Below, in pieces: positions 1 through 11,973 of a stretch of DNA of 64,000 bases. Positions within the stretch are counted from its first letter, which is position 1. Each line of letters begins with the position of its first letter. Source of the stretch: Crocodylus rhombifer (Eukaryota; Chordata; Crocodylia; Crocodylidae); contig JAVSML010001008.1 of the NCBI GenBank assembly GCA_038503035.1, positions 439,164 to 503,163 on the forward strand, in the 5' to 3' direction. The notes beneath the pieces were generated by a model, which searched no databases, was not told the DNA's origin, and worked only from the letters and a program-made list of their open reading frames with translations. A program made the position numbers and the translations under genes.

Positions 1-195
1 GGACTCTTCAGTTTGGAAGGAGAAGGCTGATTAGAGGTCTATAGACTCTTGAAGAGTGTGGATAAAGTGAATAGGGAATTGTTATTCACCAGAATACTAG
101 ACTAGTGGGCATCCACTAAAAGTAGGAGGAGTCAAGTTTAAAATGAACAAGAGAAAATACTTTTTACACAGCATGTAGCTAACTTGTTACTACAA
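1..195 (+). mobile_element. L3/CR1-like LINE, 3' coding end fragment
   Basis: Reading the + strand gives remnants of the C-terminal end of an old CR1/L3-type reverse-transcriptase ORF: the stretch ggaaggagaaggctgatta, a region for VYKxxxSVDKVNRELLF, and then aaaatgaacaagagaaaata with ctttttacacagc (KMNKRKYFLHS). These match the widespread sauropsid LINE tail that I know (…KRKYFFTQ…). Frames are interrupted by stops, so it is a dead fragment. It is cut by the window start and fades out near 195. Confidence 0.7.
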
Positions 196-244
196 GAGGG
201 TGTAGAGGCATAGGGCTGATCCAAACCACGTGGCATTTCAAAGT

Positions 245-450
245 AGTTTGAGACACTGCAAGAGGCACACTGGGAATGGAAAAAATGTTCAACCCATGGG
301 AAAAAAAGCAGGGCAAGGCATGGTCCAGGACCATGCCCTGTGGCAACCAGAGGCAGGGGTCCTCCAAAGATGCACTCTGGTAGCCATCCAGAGTGTCCTT
401 TTGGTTGCTCCTTGCCCTGGTGCTTCAGCATGCTACCTCCACATATGGGG
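245..450. repeat. Fold-back sequence with two short palindromes
   Basis: A perfect 10-bp stem with a single-base loop lies at 317-326/328-337 (ggcatggtcc a ggaccatgcc). It is followed near 375-402 by a second inverted pair (gcactctgg ... ccagagtgt). This looks like a small inverted-repeat transposon remnant, but no family is recognised. Confidence 0.45.
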
Positions 451-569
451 CAGCCTGGACTAGGCTGCAGCGTGATGAGACTGGGCTCCATAAGTAGGGA
501 TTGGGGGTGAGGGGAACAGGAATGGGGGGCAGTGAGTGTGCAAAGGACTGGGGTTGGGAGGGGGGCTGC

Positions 570-1007
570 TCAAGGGGGGGCCCTTGCCTGTTCCCTGCAC
601 AGCCCACAACCACTCCCCCCACAGCAGCAGCCACCCTCAGGGCACTCATGGCCCTCCTGGCACAGCCCCCCACCCATGGCACAGGGCTGTGCAGTATGGC
701 CCTGGCTGCCTGGTACCCGGCGCTGCCTGTGCCACGTGTGGGGCTGTGTTCCTTCAGGAAGCACCAGGCTGCTTGGGCTGTCACCTGGGGCCCAGTGCCA
801 CTCAGGACTGTGATACCGTGGAGCCAGGACCTGGCCTGGAATGACAGGTGGTCCCTGCAAGCAGCAGCAGGCCCTGGGTGACAGCTCAAGTGGCCCGGAG
901 CTTCCCATAGCCACATGCTGAGCCAGGTTGGACCTGCACAATGTGGCACAAGCAGGGCTGTGCCAGAAGGACTCTGAGTGCCCCAATGGTGGCTGCTGCT
1001 GTGTGTG
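570..1007. repeat. Imperfect palindrome abutting the assembly gap
   Basis: The left arm (about 620-800) is the reverse complement of the right arm (about 862-1003), with substitutions and one or more indels. Examples are cacagcagcagccacc at 620 against ggctgctgctgtg at 991-1003, and gtcacc at 780-785 against ggtgac at 877-882. GC-rich throughout. The long frames reading through this block on both strands are explained by the symmetry and are not genes. It may be one end of a fold-back DNA transposon that continues into the gap. Confidence 0.65.
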
Positions 1008-1407
1008 NNNNNNNNNNNNNNNNNNNNNNNNNNNNNNNNNNNNNNNNNNNNNNNNNNNNNNNNNNNNNNNNNNNNNNNNNNNNNNNNNNNNNNNNNNNNN
1101 NNNNNNNNNNNNNNNNNNNNNNNNNNNNNNNNNNNNNNNNNNNNNNNNNNNNNNNNNNNNNNNNNNNNNNNNNNNNNNNNNNNNNNNNNNNNNNNNNNNN
1201 NNNNNNNNNNNNNNNNNNNNNNNNNNNNNNNNNNNNNNNNNNNNNNNNNNNNNNNNNNNNNNNNNNNNNNNNNNNNNNNNNNNNNNNNNNNNNNNNNNNN
1301 NNNNNNNNNNNNNNNNNNNNNNNNNNNNNNNNNNNNNNNNNNNNNNNNNNNNNNNNNNNNNNNNNNNNNNNNNNNNNNNNNNNNNNNNNNNNNNNNNNNN
1401 NNNNNNN
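1008..1407. other. Assembly gap, 400 N
   Basis: A run of exactly 400 N, probably a scaffolding gap whose length may be nominal. It lies directly after a palindromic GC-rich block. Confidence 0.99.
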
Positions 1408-2908
1408 CTGGGATGTGAGAAAGAGAGAGAGAGATGGGGTTGAGGGGTGGAGGAGAGCTCTGGGTAAGAGAGGCTGCCAGAGCCAGGCTTAGAGCCCCTC
1501 TGCCCCCCAGAGCAGCTTGTGCAGGGGGAGGCTGGCTTAGAATAAATGGCCCAGCTCAGTCCCTGATCCCCACTCGAGGGCTTCTGAGGGACAGTGTGGG
1601 GCACGGAGCAGAACAGCAAGGGCTGGCACTGCTGAGAGCCACAAAACAGTGGGTGGGACAGCTGCAGCTGTACTAATGTCCTGGTGCTGGGACAGAGATG
1701 CGGCTGAGAGGGAACTAGTGGGGCAGGCAGGGGCTGTGGGTCAGGAGTAAGGGGACGGGGTGGGGAGACAGTGGGTTGAGAGTGAGAGGTAAGAGTAGGC
1801 AGGGCACCAGCATATCAGTGCTGCTTAGTGCCACACATCCTGGTGAGCAAATGGGGTAGAAGCAGCTCTGATTTTTTCAAAGACAGAAACCTTAAAGTAA
1901 ATGCTAAAGTATATAGATATTTAGAATGCATTTTATTATGGTCATAGAGGCACTGGTAGGCTTCCAAATTGCTTTACACTTGTAAATATATCAATAAAGC
2001 ATTGCCCAACTTATCTCTCTATATAGGGGCATTTCATTTTAATAGTGGAAGAACACTATTTTGTGTATTTTAATGAGAGAATTTGAGTTTTGTATCAGAG
2101 TATTTGTAGTTTTTAAACAGGGAACACAGGGATCTCTGCTGGTGAGACAAATGGTGAGACCTGGGCAGAGGAGCTTGTCTAGACCTAGCTAGAGGGCTGA
2201 CTAGATGGCTGACCTCTTGGCCATTTGGGGCCAAGAGGACAGGGTTTGACAGTTCAAAGTGGGCCACCACAAGGAGCACAACTTCTGGGCAATAGCTGTC
2301 CAGATGGCAGAGTGGGTACACCCGATCCGGGTCTGGGAGGCATGCAGCTATGGGGCTGCAAGTCCAAGAGGGGCGGATGTTGTTGCATGTGGCAGCAGGA
2401 CTTAGCCAGGCAGAAGCTCCCACTGCCAGACTGCTGCAATGAGTAGAGGGGGCAGGGGCCACTCCAGGTTAGGGCTGCTTCAGCAGTCCAGCTGACACAA
2501 GGGGTAGTGTCCCAGTATACCAACTGGCTGGGCCTCAGAAACTCCTGAGGGCAAGTGACCCTGAGCTGCTCACCAGGGCATGTTTTTATACTTGAAACAA
2601 AATGAGGCATATGTGATACATTTGAAACATTTCTGAAATGTTTCAGAAAATTTCAGCATTTTGGAGCCAGGCTTGCAAGGAAACAGCTGTATGCCGCTGC
2701 TCTCCCATGTGACTTGGTACCACAGGGAGCACAGATCCATGCTCCTCTTTGCTGTTGCCTGCCCCGTGCTGTCCCGGTAATGCAGGGCTGCACAAAGTGG
2801 GCAGCAGCCACAAGGAGACCCCTGATGCAGATCTCTGCTCCCTGCGGAGCCAGGTTGCATGGCAGGGCAGTGCTGGTCCCCGCCACATGACTAGCTCCAC
2901 GGGGAGCA
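1408..2908. other. No gene; GC-rich repeat-like sequence
   Basis: The GC-rich stretch continues to about 1850, then an AT-rich piece, then GC-rich again from 2100. A block near 2805-2870 (gacccctgatgcagatctctgctccctg, gagccaggttgca) recurs in diverged form at 3205-3260 (gaccccaatgtgggtctttg, gagccaggttgtg), so the two sides of the CR1 at 2909 share a repeat. No exon or RNA gene seen. Confidence 0.5.
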
Positions 2909-3180
2909 GAGATTTCATAGACATCAGGGCTGGAAGGGACCTTGGAAGATGATCGAGTCCAGCCCCCCGCCCAAAGGGCAAGAAGTGAGCTGGGGTCATA
3001 GGATCCCAGCAAGATAAGCATCCAATTTGCTCTTGAAGGTGTTTAGTGTAGGTGCTTGAACCACCTCCGATGGCAGGCTGTTCCAGACCTTGGGGGCTCA
3101 GACAGTAATGAAATTCTTCCTTATGTCCAGCCTGAAATGCTCTTGTAGTAGTTTATGACCATTTGACCTTGTCATCTGAC
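2909..3180 (-). mobile_element. CR1 LINE, 3' end fragment
   Basis: The plus strand reads gatttcatagacatcagggc followed by tggaagggacc and gatcgagtccagccccc. This is the reverse complement of the typical CR1 3' end: the last coding part plus short UTR, with the 3' tail on the left. Further right, the minus strand encodes remnants of the conserved tail (NGHKLLQEHFRLDIRKNFITV), then decays. The 5' part is absent, as usual for CR1. Confidence 0.85.
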
Positions 3181-3457
3181 AAGGGTGGGTAGTGGTGATG
3201 AGCAGACCCCAATGTGGGTCTTTGTTCCCTGAGGAGCCAGGTTGTGCAGCAGGGACCAACAGGTTTGCTTGCCACTCTGTGCTGCTTCCCTGCCCCACAA
3301 CCCAGCATGACAAGGATCAGAGATCCTTGCATGGGTCTCCTCATCTGTACATAAGGCAGCAGCCCACCCCTTCCCCCAGTCAAGCCACCCATGACCCCAT
3401 TCTGCTCCCTGCTGGGGCCCAAAGCCCCTGGCCCCAGGCCCCACCTGGCTGGGCAGT

Positions 3458-3600
3458 AGAGCTGTGTGAAGTTTGATGCCCCTTCAGAGGAGATTCAGCT
3501 GAGCCAAATCTCTGAAACAGATTCAGCCAAAATGAAACCGGACAGTGATCCGATACAACAAAACGAATCACTGTCCTCCAAAACAGCCAAATCTGAAACT
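3458..3600. mobile_element. hAT-like element arm (TAGRGNTGTG family)
   Basis: Begins tagagctgtgtgaagtttga and continues with repeated gattcagc / ccaaatctctga words, like the left arms at 24803 and 52997. The other end is not recognised, so only one arm is called. Confidence 0.45.
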
Positions 3601-3645
3601 CAGTAAGTGGCCCTCTGCCTGAAATAATTGCCCACCCCTGGACTG
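3601..3645 (-). mobile_element. hAT-type terminal fragment
   Basis: On the minus strand this reads CCAGGGGTGGGCAATTATTT followed by CAGGCAGAGGGCCACTTA. CAGGGGTGGGCAA is the usual terminal repeat of a large class of vertebrate hAT elements. It interrupts the 3' end of the non-LTR element that follows at 3646. Confidence 0.55.
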
Positions 3646-5740
3646 TAATGCGACTCCTAGGTAGGTTGAGGTATGCTCATGGGGAAGAATGCGGTTGCCT
3701 AGTCTGATATTCAGTATGTTCTTGGCTTCATGATTGTCCGGATGGAAGAGTGATGATACAGATTTACTGATGCTCAACTCTAAGTGCCATTTATGGAGAT
3801 AGTCAGAGATGAGTTCCATGTCAGTACTCAGTATCTTTTCCAGTTCTGTCATGTCAATTCCTTGGGCTCCTATGGCAAAATAGCATACATATATTGCTTA
3901 GATGTTGTGAAATGGAAGTCTGAGATATATACATTGAAGAGTATTGGTGCTAGCACTAACCCTGGGGGACTCCATTCTTCAGAGTTTGTACTCTTTTTTT
4001 CTCCTTAGCTGTGAGCTGCTGGAAATCATGTTCATGATGAAAGTGCATAGCTTGCAATCAGGTATCACAGAGTGCAGTTTATATTTGAGGCCTTGATGCC
4101 ACATAGTGTCATAGCTGGCTGTAAGTTCAATAAAGACTGCCTGGTTTCTGCCTCGTTTCAAATCTTTATTCTATGTTAGATGCAAGTAATATAACTTGGT
4201 CAGTGGTACACCACTTTTTCTTAAAGTCAGTTTGCTTGTTCTTTTGGGAACTGGGGGCCAATGATGTTCTCTGTTCTGTATAGAATTATGTGCTCCATGA
4301 GTGTGTGTAACATAGGGTACTGAGATGGGTCAGTGGCTTTTTGGATCCTCTGGGGGTTTATTCGGTTTCAAGATAGCAGTGATGTCAGATTTTCTCCAGA
4401 CTTTTGGAAATCTGTTACTTCCTAGACATTTATACACGAATTTCTGGAGCCATCATTTCATTGTGGTTCTGAACTTGATAACATATTCTGGGACTACCTT
4501 ACCTTGTCCAGCAGCCTTGCCAGTCTTGATCACTTTAATAGCTGTGTTGAATTCATTGTCAGAGATGGGAGTGGTTAAATTAAGAATGATGTTGGGTGAT
4601 TTAAATTGTTCACAAGTCAATTGTCTAATCATTTCTGTGTGTTGTTTACCTGGTTTACTGTACTTGCTGTTGTTGCACAGTATTTTTACAATGGAGTTTG
4701 CTGACAGGGCAGTGATGCACTCTGCTTGTCTGCGTGAGTGGGTCATATCCAATCCTTTTGTGGTAGTAAGCCATCTGTCCTTTTTGATATTGTTCAATGT
4801 AGTACCCAGCTGTAGTTCTTTTTACAGTGGTAGGGTCATTGCATTGCTTGATGATATTTAAGAGCTGTTTGCACTGCTCATCCCAGCATAACACATCATG
4901 GCTTCTATAACCTCTAGGTATACCATTTGGCATTTTAATTAGGTGATTTGTAAATATGCTGTAGCCTTAATCACTCTTGGTCTATGATGGATATTTTACT
5001 TGGTTTGCACTCTTCTGGGTAAGCCTTTGGTATTTCTGTCAGTCCTCCTTCCAAAAGGTCTGTCCTGGAGCTGATCTAGAGGGTGTGGACTAAAAAATCA
5101 TATTGTTGATGTTGATGAGTGAGGGTCTGTGCTGATATAATGGAAACTTGTCAAGTACTTTTCTTATCAGTATTTTACTTGAGTCACCCTTTCACCAGGC
5201 AAGATCTGGATTTGTCTGAATGTTCCTACATCCATAGTGGAAAAGTATGTGGCTCTTTCAGGTCATATATGAGGGTTATATCATTCAGGCTTGCCCAGAG
5301 ACAAGGGTCATTACTGTTAACAGAGTATCCCCAGTCTTGATGTTGACAGTTTAAGTCACCTGCATATAAGGTTGTTTGGTCATAAGTAGGCAGGAATATG
5401 ATTGACAGGAAGGCAGAGGGAGGCTTGTATATATTGACCATGAGTATGTCATTGACCTGGACACTGCTCCATTCTGTTGTACTCTGGGAAGTATTATGTC
5501 CCTTGGTAGTGTGTGACAGGTTATTTCTGATGAAGGTAGCAAGGTCATGGATCCTGCTAGCTAGAGAGTCTTCCTAGGCTGTGTTTCTTGTAGAAGGACT
5601 GCACATGGTTTCATTTTTCTGGTGATGCATTTCAGCACTGATTGTTTGAGTGAGGTATAGCTTCTATATTAAGCTGAAAACCGGTCCAGATTTCCCTTTG
5701 TAGATAGGAAAGGTTGTTCTGGCTCATCCTGTAGTTGTTA
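3646..5740 (-). mobile_element. Decayed non-LTR retrotransposon A (endonuclease + reverse transcriptase)
   Basis: Minus-strand fragments in several frames line up in the order of one LINE ORF2. From right to left these are: the endonuclease domain at about 5226-5441 (VNIYKPPSAF ... YAGDLNCQHQDWGYS); a linker at 4655-4933; a pre-RT segment at 4453-4797 (PISDNEFNTAIKVIKTGKAAG); RT block 3 at 3979-4161 (AVFIELTASYDTMWHQGL); blocks 4-5 near 3880-3990 (GLVLAPILFNVYISDF); and the thumb region at 3640-3850 (YLHKWHLELSISKS ... TYLGVAL). The catalytic YADD is replaced by YAIL, and stops and shifts are frequent, so it is inactive. The GDFNCQHxDWGY-type endonuclease marks a family distinct from CR1. I do not assign a clade name. 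Confidence 0.8.
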
Positions 5741-6164
5741 TATCAAAATTAGAAAGTATAGCATATCAAAATTGGAAAAATTGAAAGTCCAGTTGCCTTG
5801 ATAGTGACTTTTAGTTTTGCTTTATAGCTACTCATGAAAGGTGCCATAAAAGGTCACTGTCATCCCCACTGAGAAAGCTGATACAAGATGTGTGTTTGAC
5901 TGTGGATGTGGCAAATGGTTCTGGAAGGAAGGAGTAGATCTCAGTGATGTTGGGTCACAGCTTTTTCCCCTTATCTTTCTCATTTATCTGCCTCCAGAAT
6001 AAAGCAAGTTCACTTGAAATGATTGATGGCTTGTCATACATCATGGAGTCATTGGGAATGAGCAATTCAGTGCTTGTGTGTGCTGAAACATGTGTAGCTC
6101 AAAGGAAGCACCATGACTTAGTATTACCCCTGACCCAGCTGATGTTCACTGTTGGGTCTGGTGG
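5741..6164. other. Unassigned; possibly 3' part of the LINE at 6632-8770
   Basis: No gene. The minus strand from about 5990 to 6060 weakly resembles the 3' UTR side of the second copy of that LINE (near 26870-26990), so the DNA transposon at 6165-6631 may be inserted inside the LINE. This is a guess from short words only. Confidence 0.3.
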
Positions 6165-6631
6165 CTTGAGAGATCAAATTGTGGTTTGGAGCAGCTGCAT
6201 TTCTGCCTCCACCCTCCCACCCCAACTTCAATGCTGTTTTCAGAATGGGCAGGGGGATAGAGGGGAAGAAAGGGGTGGGAGCTCAGTCTGGGGTTTGCCC
6301 AGCCTTCATGAAGGGTGTGGCAGGGGAATTGGAGCCTCCCCACACCCCAGACAGAACTCCCTCCTCTTTCTTCTCTTCCTTCCATTCTGAAGACAGCACT
6401 GGGTTGTATCAGCCCAGCCTAGCCATGCTTTTGGAGCATGCTGACAGAAGTTAATGAAGGTGCACTGCTTTGGAGTGCCTTCTTCTGAACCCTCATGTAA
6501 TGGGGGTTCAGATTGTGGCACAATCAGGTGTTTTTAAAGTACTCTGCAGCCATTCACCTTCTATAAGAACACAGCTGTAGGGCTCTTTCAATGGACTGAT
6601 TATGCAACTTATGTAACTTCTGTCTGCACCC
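6165..6631. mobile_element. DNA transposon copy (GGGTGCAGAC ends), left-truncated
   Basis: Related over most of its length to 41416-41986. Shared features are tttcagaatggg with a purine-rich run, ggaattggagcc, tcccc, a second cattctg, the ggctgcag / ctttaaaa words and the end acttctgtctgcaccc. It has its own internal symmetry (cagaatgggcag ... ccattctga), so both strands give similar frames. The left terminus seen in the other copy is missing. Confidence 0.6.
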
Positions 6632-8770
6632 TGAGTCTCCCAGGTATCAATGTTAATATTGCATTTCTTCAGACTGGCTTTCAAAGTCCTCGTATCTCTT
6701 CTTTTGCCTACTTCTATATTAATGACTGTCATTGAGTTTAGTAGCATAAGATCTGTTTTGGGAGCCAGTTGTCAGGCATACTTATGACATATCCTGTTCA
6801 ATGGAGCTGGTGACACCATTGAACAGGATCTGTCATAAGTAAGGGTATGTCACCATTGCTTAGATGCTGATGGTGTTTGATTGACACAGAACACTGATGC
6901 TCATTCGTCTCTCCTTCTAACTGATACGGAGGATTTTCCAAAGACATTGCTGATGGTAACATCCCAGTGCTTTTAGGTGTTTGAAATATGTTGTCCAAGG
7001 TAAAGACCCATACAACAGGGTAGGGATGACAACCACCTGACAAATGAGAAGCTTCATTTGGGACCTGATCACATGATCATCGAAGATAGGATTTTGGAGA
7101 TGTCCAAAGGCAGCACTGGCAGACTTTATCTGGTGATCGGTATCATTATCTATGTTTACTTTTTAGGGAAAGTGGCAACCCAGGTAGGAGAAATGCTCCA
7201 CATTCTCTGAGGATTGTCTTGTCATTGTAATTTGTAGAGAAGAAGCTGGTTGGCTTGATAAAGATATTGGTTTTTGTGAAGGCTGGCAATGACTCCAAGC
7301 ATTTCATACATTTCACAGAAGAAATCAAGAGTGAGCTGGAAGTTCTTCAACTGAGTGGGCACATAAGATACAATCATCAGCATCCTGAAGAGCAGTAACA
7401 GTGGTGTTGATTACCTTGAACTTGGAACATAACTGGTTGATGTTAAAGAGATTCCTGTTGATGCAATACTGTATGTTGACTCCACATGGAAGTCTATCAG
7501 CAATGAGATGCAGGATAGCTGCAATATAGATGGTAAAGAATGTTGGTGCAATCATGCTTTCTTGCTTGAGTCCTGCTCTAAAAGTGAATGGATCTGTTTC
7601 TGAGCCATTGCTTAAGACAGTTGCTGTCAAGCTGACGTGAAGATGTCTGATAATGGTAACAAATTTTGGCAGGCATCCAAATCTCCTCAGGATCTTCCAT
7701 AGAGATACTCTGATTGATTCAAAGGCTAATGAAGGTTGATGAGGGCCATGTAAGGATTTTAGTGTTTCTCATAGCTCTTCTCTTGCAGCTGTCTAACAAA
7801 AAACATCATATCATATCTATAGATTTCTCCATGGTCTGAAATGACTGAGATGACTTGGGTAGAATCTCCTCAGTGAGGAAACAGAATATAATGTGGGGAA
7901 TGTGGGAAAGGATCTTTCCAGCTCTGGACAGGAGTGCAATGCCATGATAACTTCTGCAATCCAATCTATTTTCTTTTTTGAATATAGTAAGTATTCCAGT
8001 ATCTCTCTTGTCATTTGGAATTATTTTATGTTTCCAGATTCTTGTAATAGTGATGTGTAGCTAGTAAGACAGCTTTTTTTCCACTTTGCTTATACTTTTC
8101 AGCTGATATTCCATTAGGACCACATCCTTTGTTGTTCTTCATCTGCTTAATGGCTTTCAAGGCGGTTTGATAAGTTGGTGGATCTCCAAAGTAGTTGTTA
8201 GTGGATGCTGTGAAATGGCTTTGAAGGTATTGTCTTCAAAATTAGATCTCACTTCAGGAGCTCTTGAAAGTGCTCTTTCCACCATGTAATGGTGGTGGAG
8301 CTATCTGTAGGGAGTGGTGTTCCATCCTTGGACCTCAGAGAAACCGCTATTTGTATGCTTGGCCCAAAGATTTGGTTGAAGTAACTACCAACAGCTTTAA
8401 TTGAAGCAACAGCACGTATCATAGCTACCAGCAAACTTTTGAATTTCCTTTGCTTTGTCTTCCCACCACCTGTTCTTCTGCTTTCAGATTTTTCTCCGGG
8501 TCTTAGCTTTAATGTGGTAATAGGTGTCTTGCTTCTGATTAAAATTAACACCATTCTGCCATGCTTTGGAAGTTCTCCCTTTTCTGCCAACGATAGCTTG
8601 AATGATCTTATCATTCTCTTGAACCAGTCTTGATGTTTCTTTGTGTAGAAGCTTAGAGATTCTTTTCATGCCTCATGGATGCCTTTCTTCAGGCTACCCC
8701 AATAATCAAGAGTGTCAAGATCATCAAGGAGGTCAGAAAGTTTCTCACTGAGGTAGTGCTGGAGATGATT
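6632..8770 (-). mobile_element. Decayed non-LTR retrotransposon B, copy 1
   Basis: Minus-strand pieces of an endonuclease/RT-type LINE. From 5' (right) to 3' (left) these are: a pre-RT segment at 8249-8614 with RSKDGTPLPTDSSTTITWWKEHF; a middle part with many stops near 7640-8200; the RT core at 7325-7630 with VLSNGSETDPFTFRAGLKQ and APTFFTIYIAAIL, then DADDCILCAHSVEEL; and the C-terminal part near 6632-6750 with KASLKKCNINIDTWE. The catalytic FADD is DADD here. The same family is present at 26960-28400, which confirms the reading. It is a separate family from element A and from CR1, and it is dead. Confidence 0.75.
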
Positions 8771-11700
8771 GCTTTTAGCACAGAGCCCTTTTAGGAGACC
8801 TTTTTAACTTTGTATGAAAAGCATACTAGAACAAACAGAAATATTTCATGCTGATATTATAGTGTAATATTAAGACTGGTTAGAGCAATATCTGGATTTT
8901 AAGTATGAATAATGTTTTTAGATTTAAAAAGGACAAGGAAAAAGTAAGTCATACATCCCAAATGGTTGTATGAAAAGTAAAAAATGTACAAATGTTGTAG
9001 GCTGTTTATCTTTACGGTATTTACAAGCTCTTGTTATGTTCTTTGTCTCAAGTTTTATCAAGTAATTTTTTACTAGAATAGATAGGAGGCCCCACAAAAA
9101 ATGACCTGATACATTAAACTTTACACTAAATATCAATGTATGTTTCTTTGAGCAGGGTTATTCACACCCTGTGTACAGCATAACTGACTAGTTAGACACA
9201 CTGACTCTGTTTTCCATGTGGTGTGTTATGGGAAGATTCTTGTGTCAGAATAGAGGAAATCAGCATTAGCCCAGGAAGAAAACTTGGGATCTTACTGCAA
9301 AAAAGGCCACATTAGTGATCTTATGAAGTAATTGTGTAGTTTGCCTTGCTTGGCCCTTCAGCAGACTGTGAATGTGGGATTAGGTAAAATAATACCACCC
9401 TCTGACCCGAAACCTCAAAGAATTAGGAGTCTGCCAGCCATTTCTGCATATGTCTAGGAAGATCTTTATTGGAAGGAATAGGAAGATACCATAGCTAAAA
9501 GCTTGAGAATTGCTCCTGAGAAGAAAGTAAACACAAATCTATTTCAATGATTTTTGGGAAGCCTACCTAACTTTGTATTGTTTAGCTTTTCTGCTTAGGA
9601 TTTAAATATTAAAACTTTCAAAGCAAAACATTTTGTTTACCAAAACTCTAGAGAAAAACATCAGAATTTTTTCCAACCCCAATTAGGTAAAATTACTCAC
9701 ACCTGTCCACTTAGGATTGTCACTCATGCGATTGCTGTTCACAATTTGCATACTTTTGGATTTTCATGACTAAATGTTCTGGATGATTCATCCTTCTAAG
9801 GATGAGAAACAGGAACAACGTTCTGAGTCAAGAAATGAAAGAATATTGTTATAGCATCATTCTATGACTCATATACATTCTGCTCTCTTCACTAGAGGAG
9901 CTGAAGTTCCTATAGCCTTTTTATTTTATACCTTAGACTCATTTGCAGATGTTCCATGCAATAATATGAGACAAATAATAATACAATTTCATATACAGAG
10001 AAGGTTAAAAGCTGTGCTGGTATTTCAAATGAGTCAGATTCTGATTTGGAGCTGCCACAAAAGATGGAGAGCCGGTTTCTGAAAGCAATAAAGTTGCACA
10101 ATTGCTGTTTTTAGATTATGTCAGGAAACAAATATTAAGCATTGCAGAAAATATATATTGCAGAAAAAAGGAGCCACTGCATTTATTTAACTTAATTTTG
10201 ATTCTCTTCTTCCCTAACAGCCTTTCAGGTATGGACTAATCCTGACTCATAGTGGAATTCTAACAGTCTTGTGGGAAAGTCCAATAATTTAGTAACATTA
10301 TTGTGAAGCTTTACCAGTTTAGCTAGAGTCTTTATCAGTGACTCACGAATCCTAGCTAACATGCCTTTTAACATTCATAAATGTGCACCATTACATCAAC
10401 TTTGAGTATGTGTTATATATTATTTAGATTATTCTCCAATATAAAAAAGCACCTCTGAGGGAATGATGAGAGAGAAAATTCATTAACTTTTGAGAAGTGC
10501 TGTCAGATTCTTGAATTAAAGTTATATTAAAACTGTCAAATTCTAGCTAGTTGTTATTTATTGGGACAAACTGTTTAATTCTTATCTACATTTAACTTGA
10601 GGAAAATTCCTGTTCAGGACTTCAGAATTTACTTTACTATAATTCATTGTAGAAATCTGATCAGAAAAGGATTATTCAGTTTTTCTCTAACCCCCCAGAT
10701 TTGCCAGTGCTTTCTGGCTTGGGTAAGGTAGGAACCTAAAGATAGGTTGTTGTTTTTTTTACTCTGTTATTTACACTTCTGATCCTAACAGTCCACAGTA
10801 AGTGTTAAGCAATTTTTAATTTAAAGTGTAGGGTCACTTACCATCTGAAAGAAACGGAGCTTTCCATCTCCAATCTTACTTATAAGTGTGTATTGAGCTT
10901 AGGAAAAGGATCATCTAACAGTATATTGTGTATATGAAGTAAGGCATCATATACTGGTATGCTGTGGCAAATGGCTTGTGCATTTATTTTAAATTGGGAC
11001 TTGGAGACCTGGAGCAACTGTGAAGGGCAGTCAGGGATTTGTATTTATGAGTTTGAAGAGTTGCCAGGGTGGTAAGAGAGCCTGGAATAAGTCAGCATCT
11101 TTTGAAGGAATATCTAATCATGTTTGTTGAACTATGTTGACATTTAAGTTAACTCTTTCTGTCTAGTTATTTAATCTAGCATGTATTGTAAGAGGTAGGG
11201 CCATGATTTCATAACCATCTTTTCCATAGACAAATTTATACCCTAGAACACCCAAAACCAGTATTATTCTCCTTGGTTAATTGTAAGGGGGCAGTCCAAC
11301 AATGGAAGTCAGGGGGATAATGGATCCACAAGCATTTCCCCAGATGGAAAACTTTAAGAATTAGGTCAAGAGATTAATTTACTCTGTTTCCTGCTAATTA
11401 TATAATAGCAGAGAGCTTCCTTTGAACTGCTTAATTGACGAAACTTGCTTGTTACATGACAGAAGACAGTGGCATTCCAGTTGCAGCTTGAGATGTGTTG
11501 TTTATATTGGTTGAGCATGTAAAGAGGAGGAGTGAGAGAAGCTACTCAGAATGCTGTTTTGTTTCCAAAATAATGCTTTTAGATTTTATTGTATAAAAAA
11601 GTCCATTGAATTACCATGAGGGATGTTCCAGTTGTACAATTGCTCCAATACATGACAACCCTCTGAATGTAACAATTTATGTGGTAATTGCTCTGTAATC

Positions 11701-11973
11701 AGAACCCAGTTTATGCATAGTCATTCTGGCCTGCACTGCTTTGCCTAGATAATAAAGTCAATTTTGATGGGTGTCTGGGTTTGAATAATAACTTCCCTCT
11801 GCCAATCCATGATTTCTGTCCCAGCTATCACTTTGTTCATTTGTTTGTCTTTTTTTCTGTGTAAACCATGAAAAACCCCTCTAGCTACTACCTAGTAGAA
11901 ATGCAAGCAAAAGTATGCCAACACTGCCTATTCCTAAAGGAAAGGTAGAGCAGGAATAATGTAACTTCTAGGC
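8771..11973. other. AT-rich intron, nothing recognised
   Basis: About 3.2 kb with no frame longer than 73 codons, no terminal repeats that I could pair and no LINE motif. Probably unique or very old sequence. Confidence 0.6.

Noticed and set aside
570..1619. A 349-codon minus-strand frame and plus-strand frames of up to 183 codons across the N gap
   Set aside because: The frames are open only because N was translated as X and because the flanks are a GC-rich palindrome. No protein motif.
4325..4861. A 178-codon plus-strand frame
   Set aside because: It is antisense to LINE A, whose minus-strand fragments in the same place match endonuclease/RT motifs.
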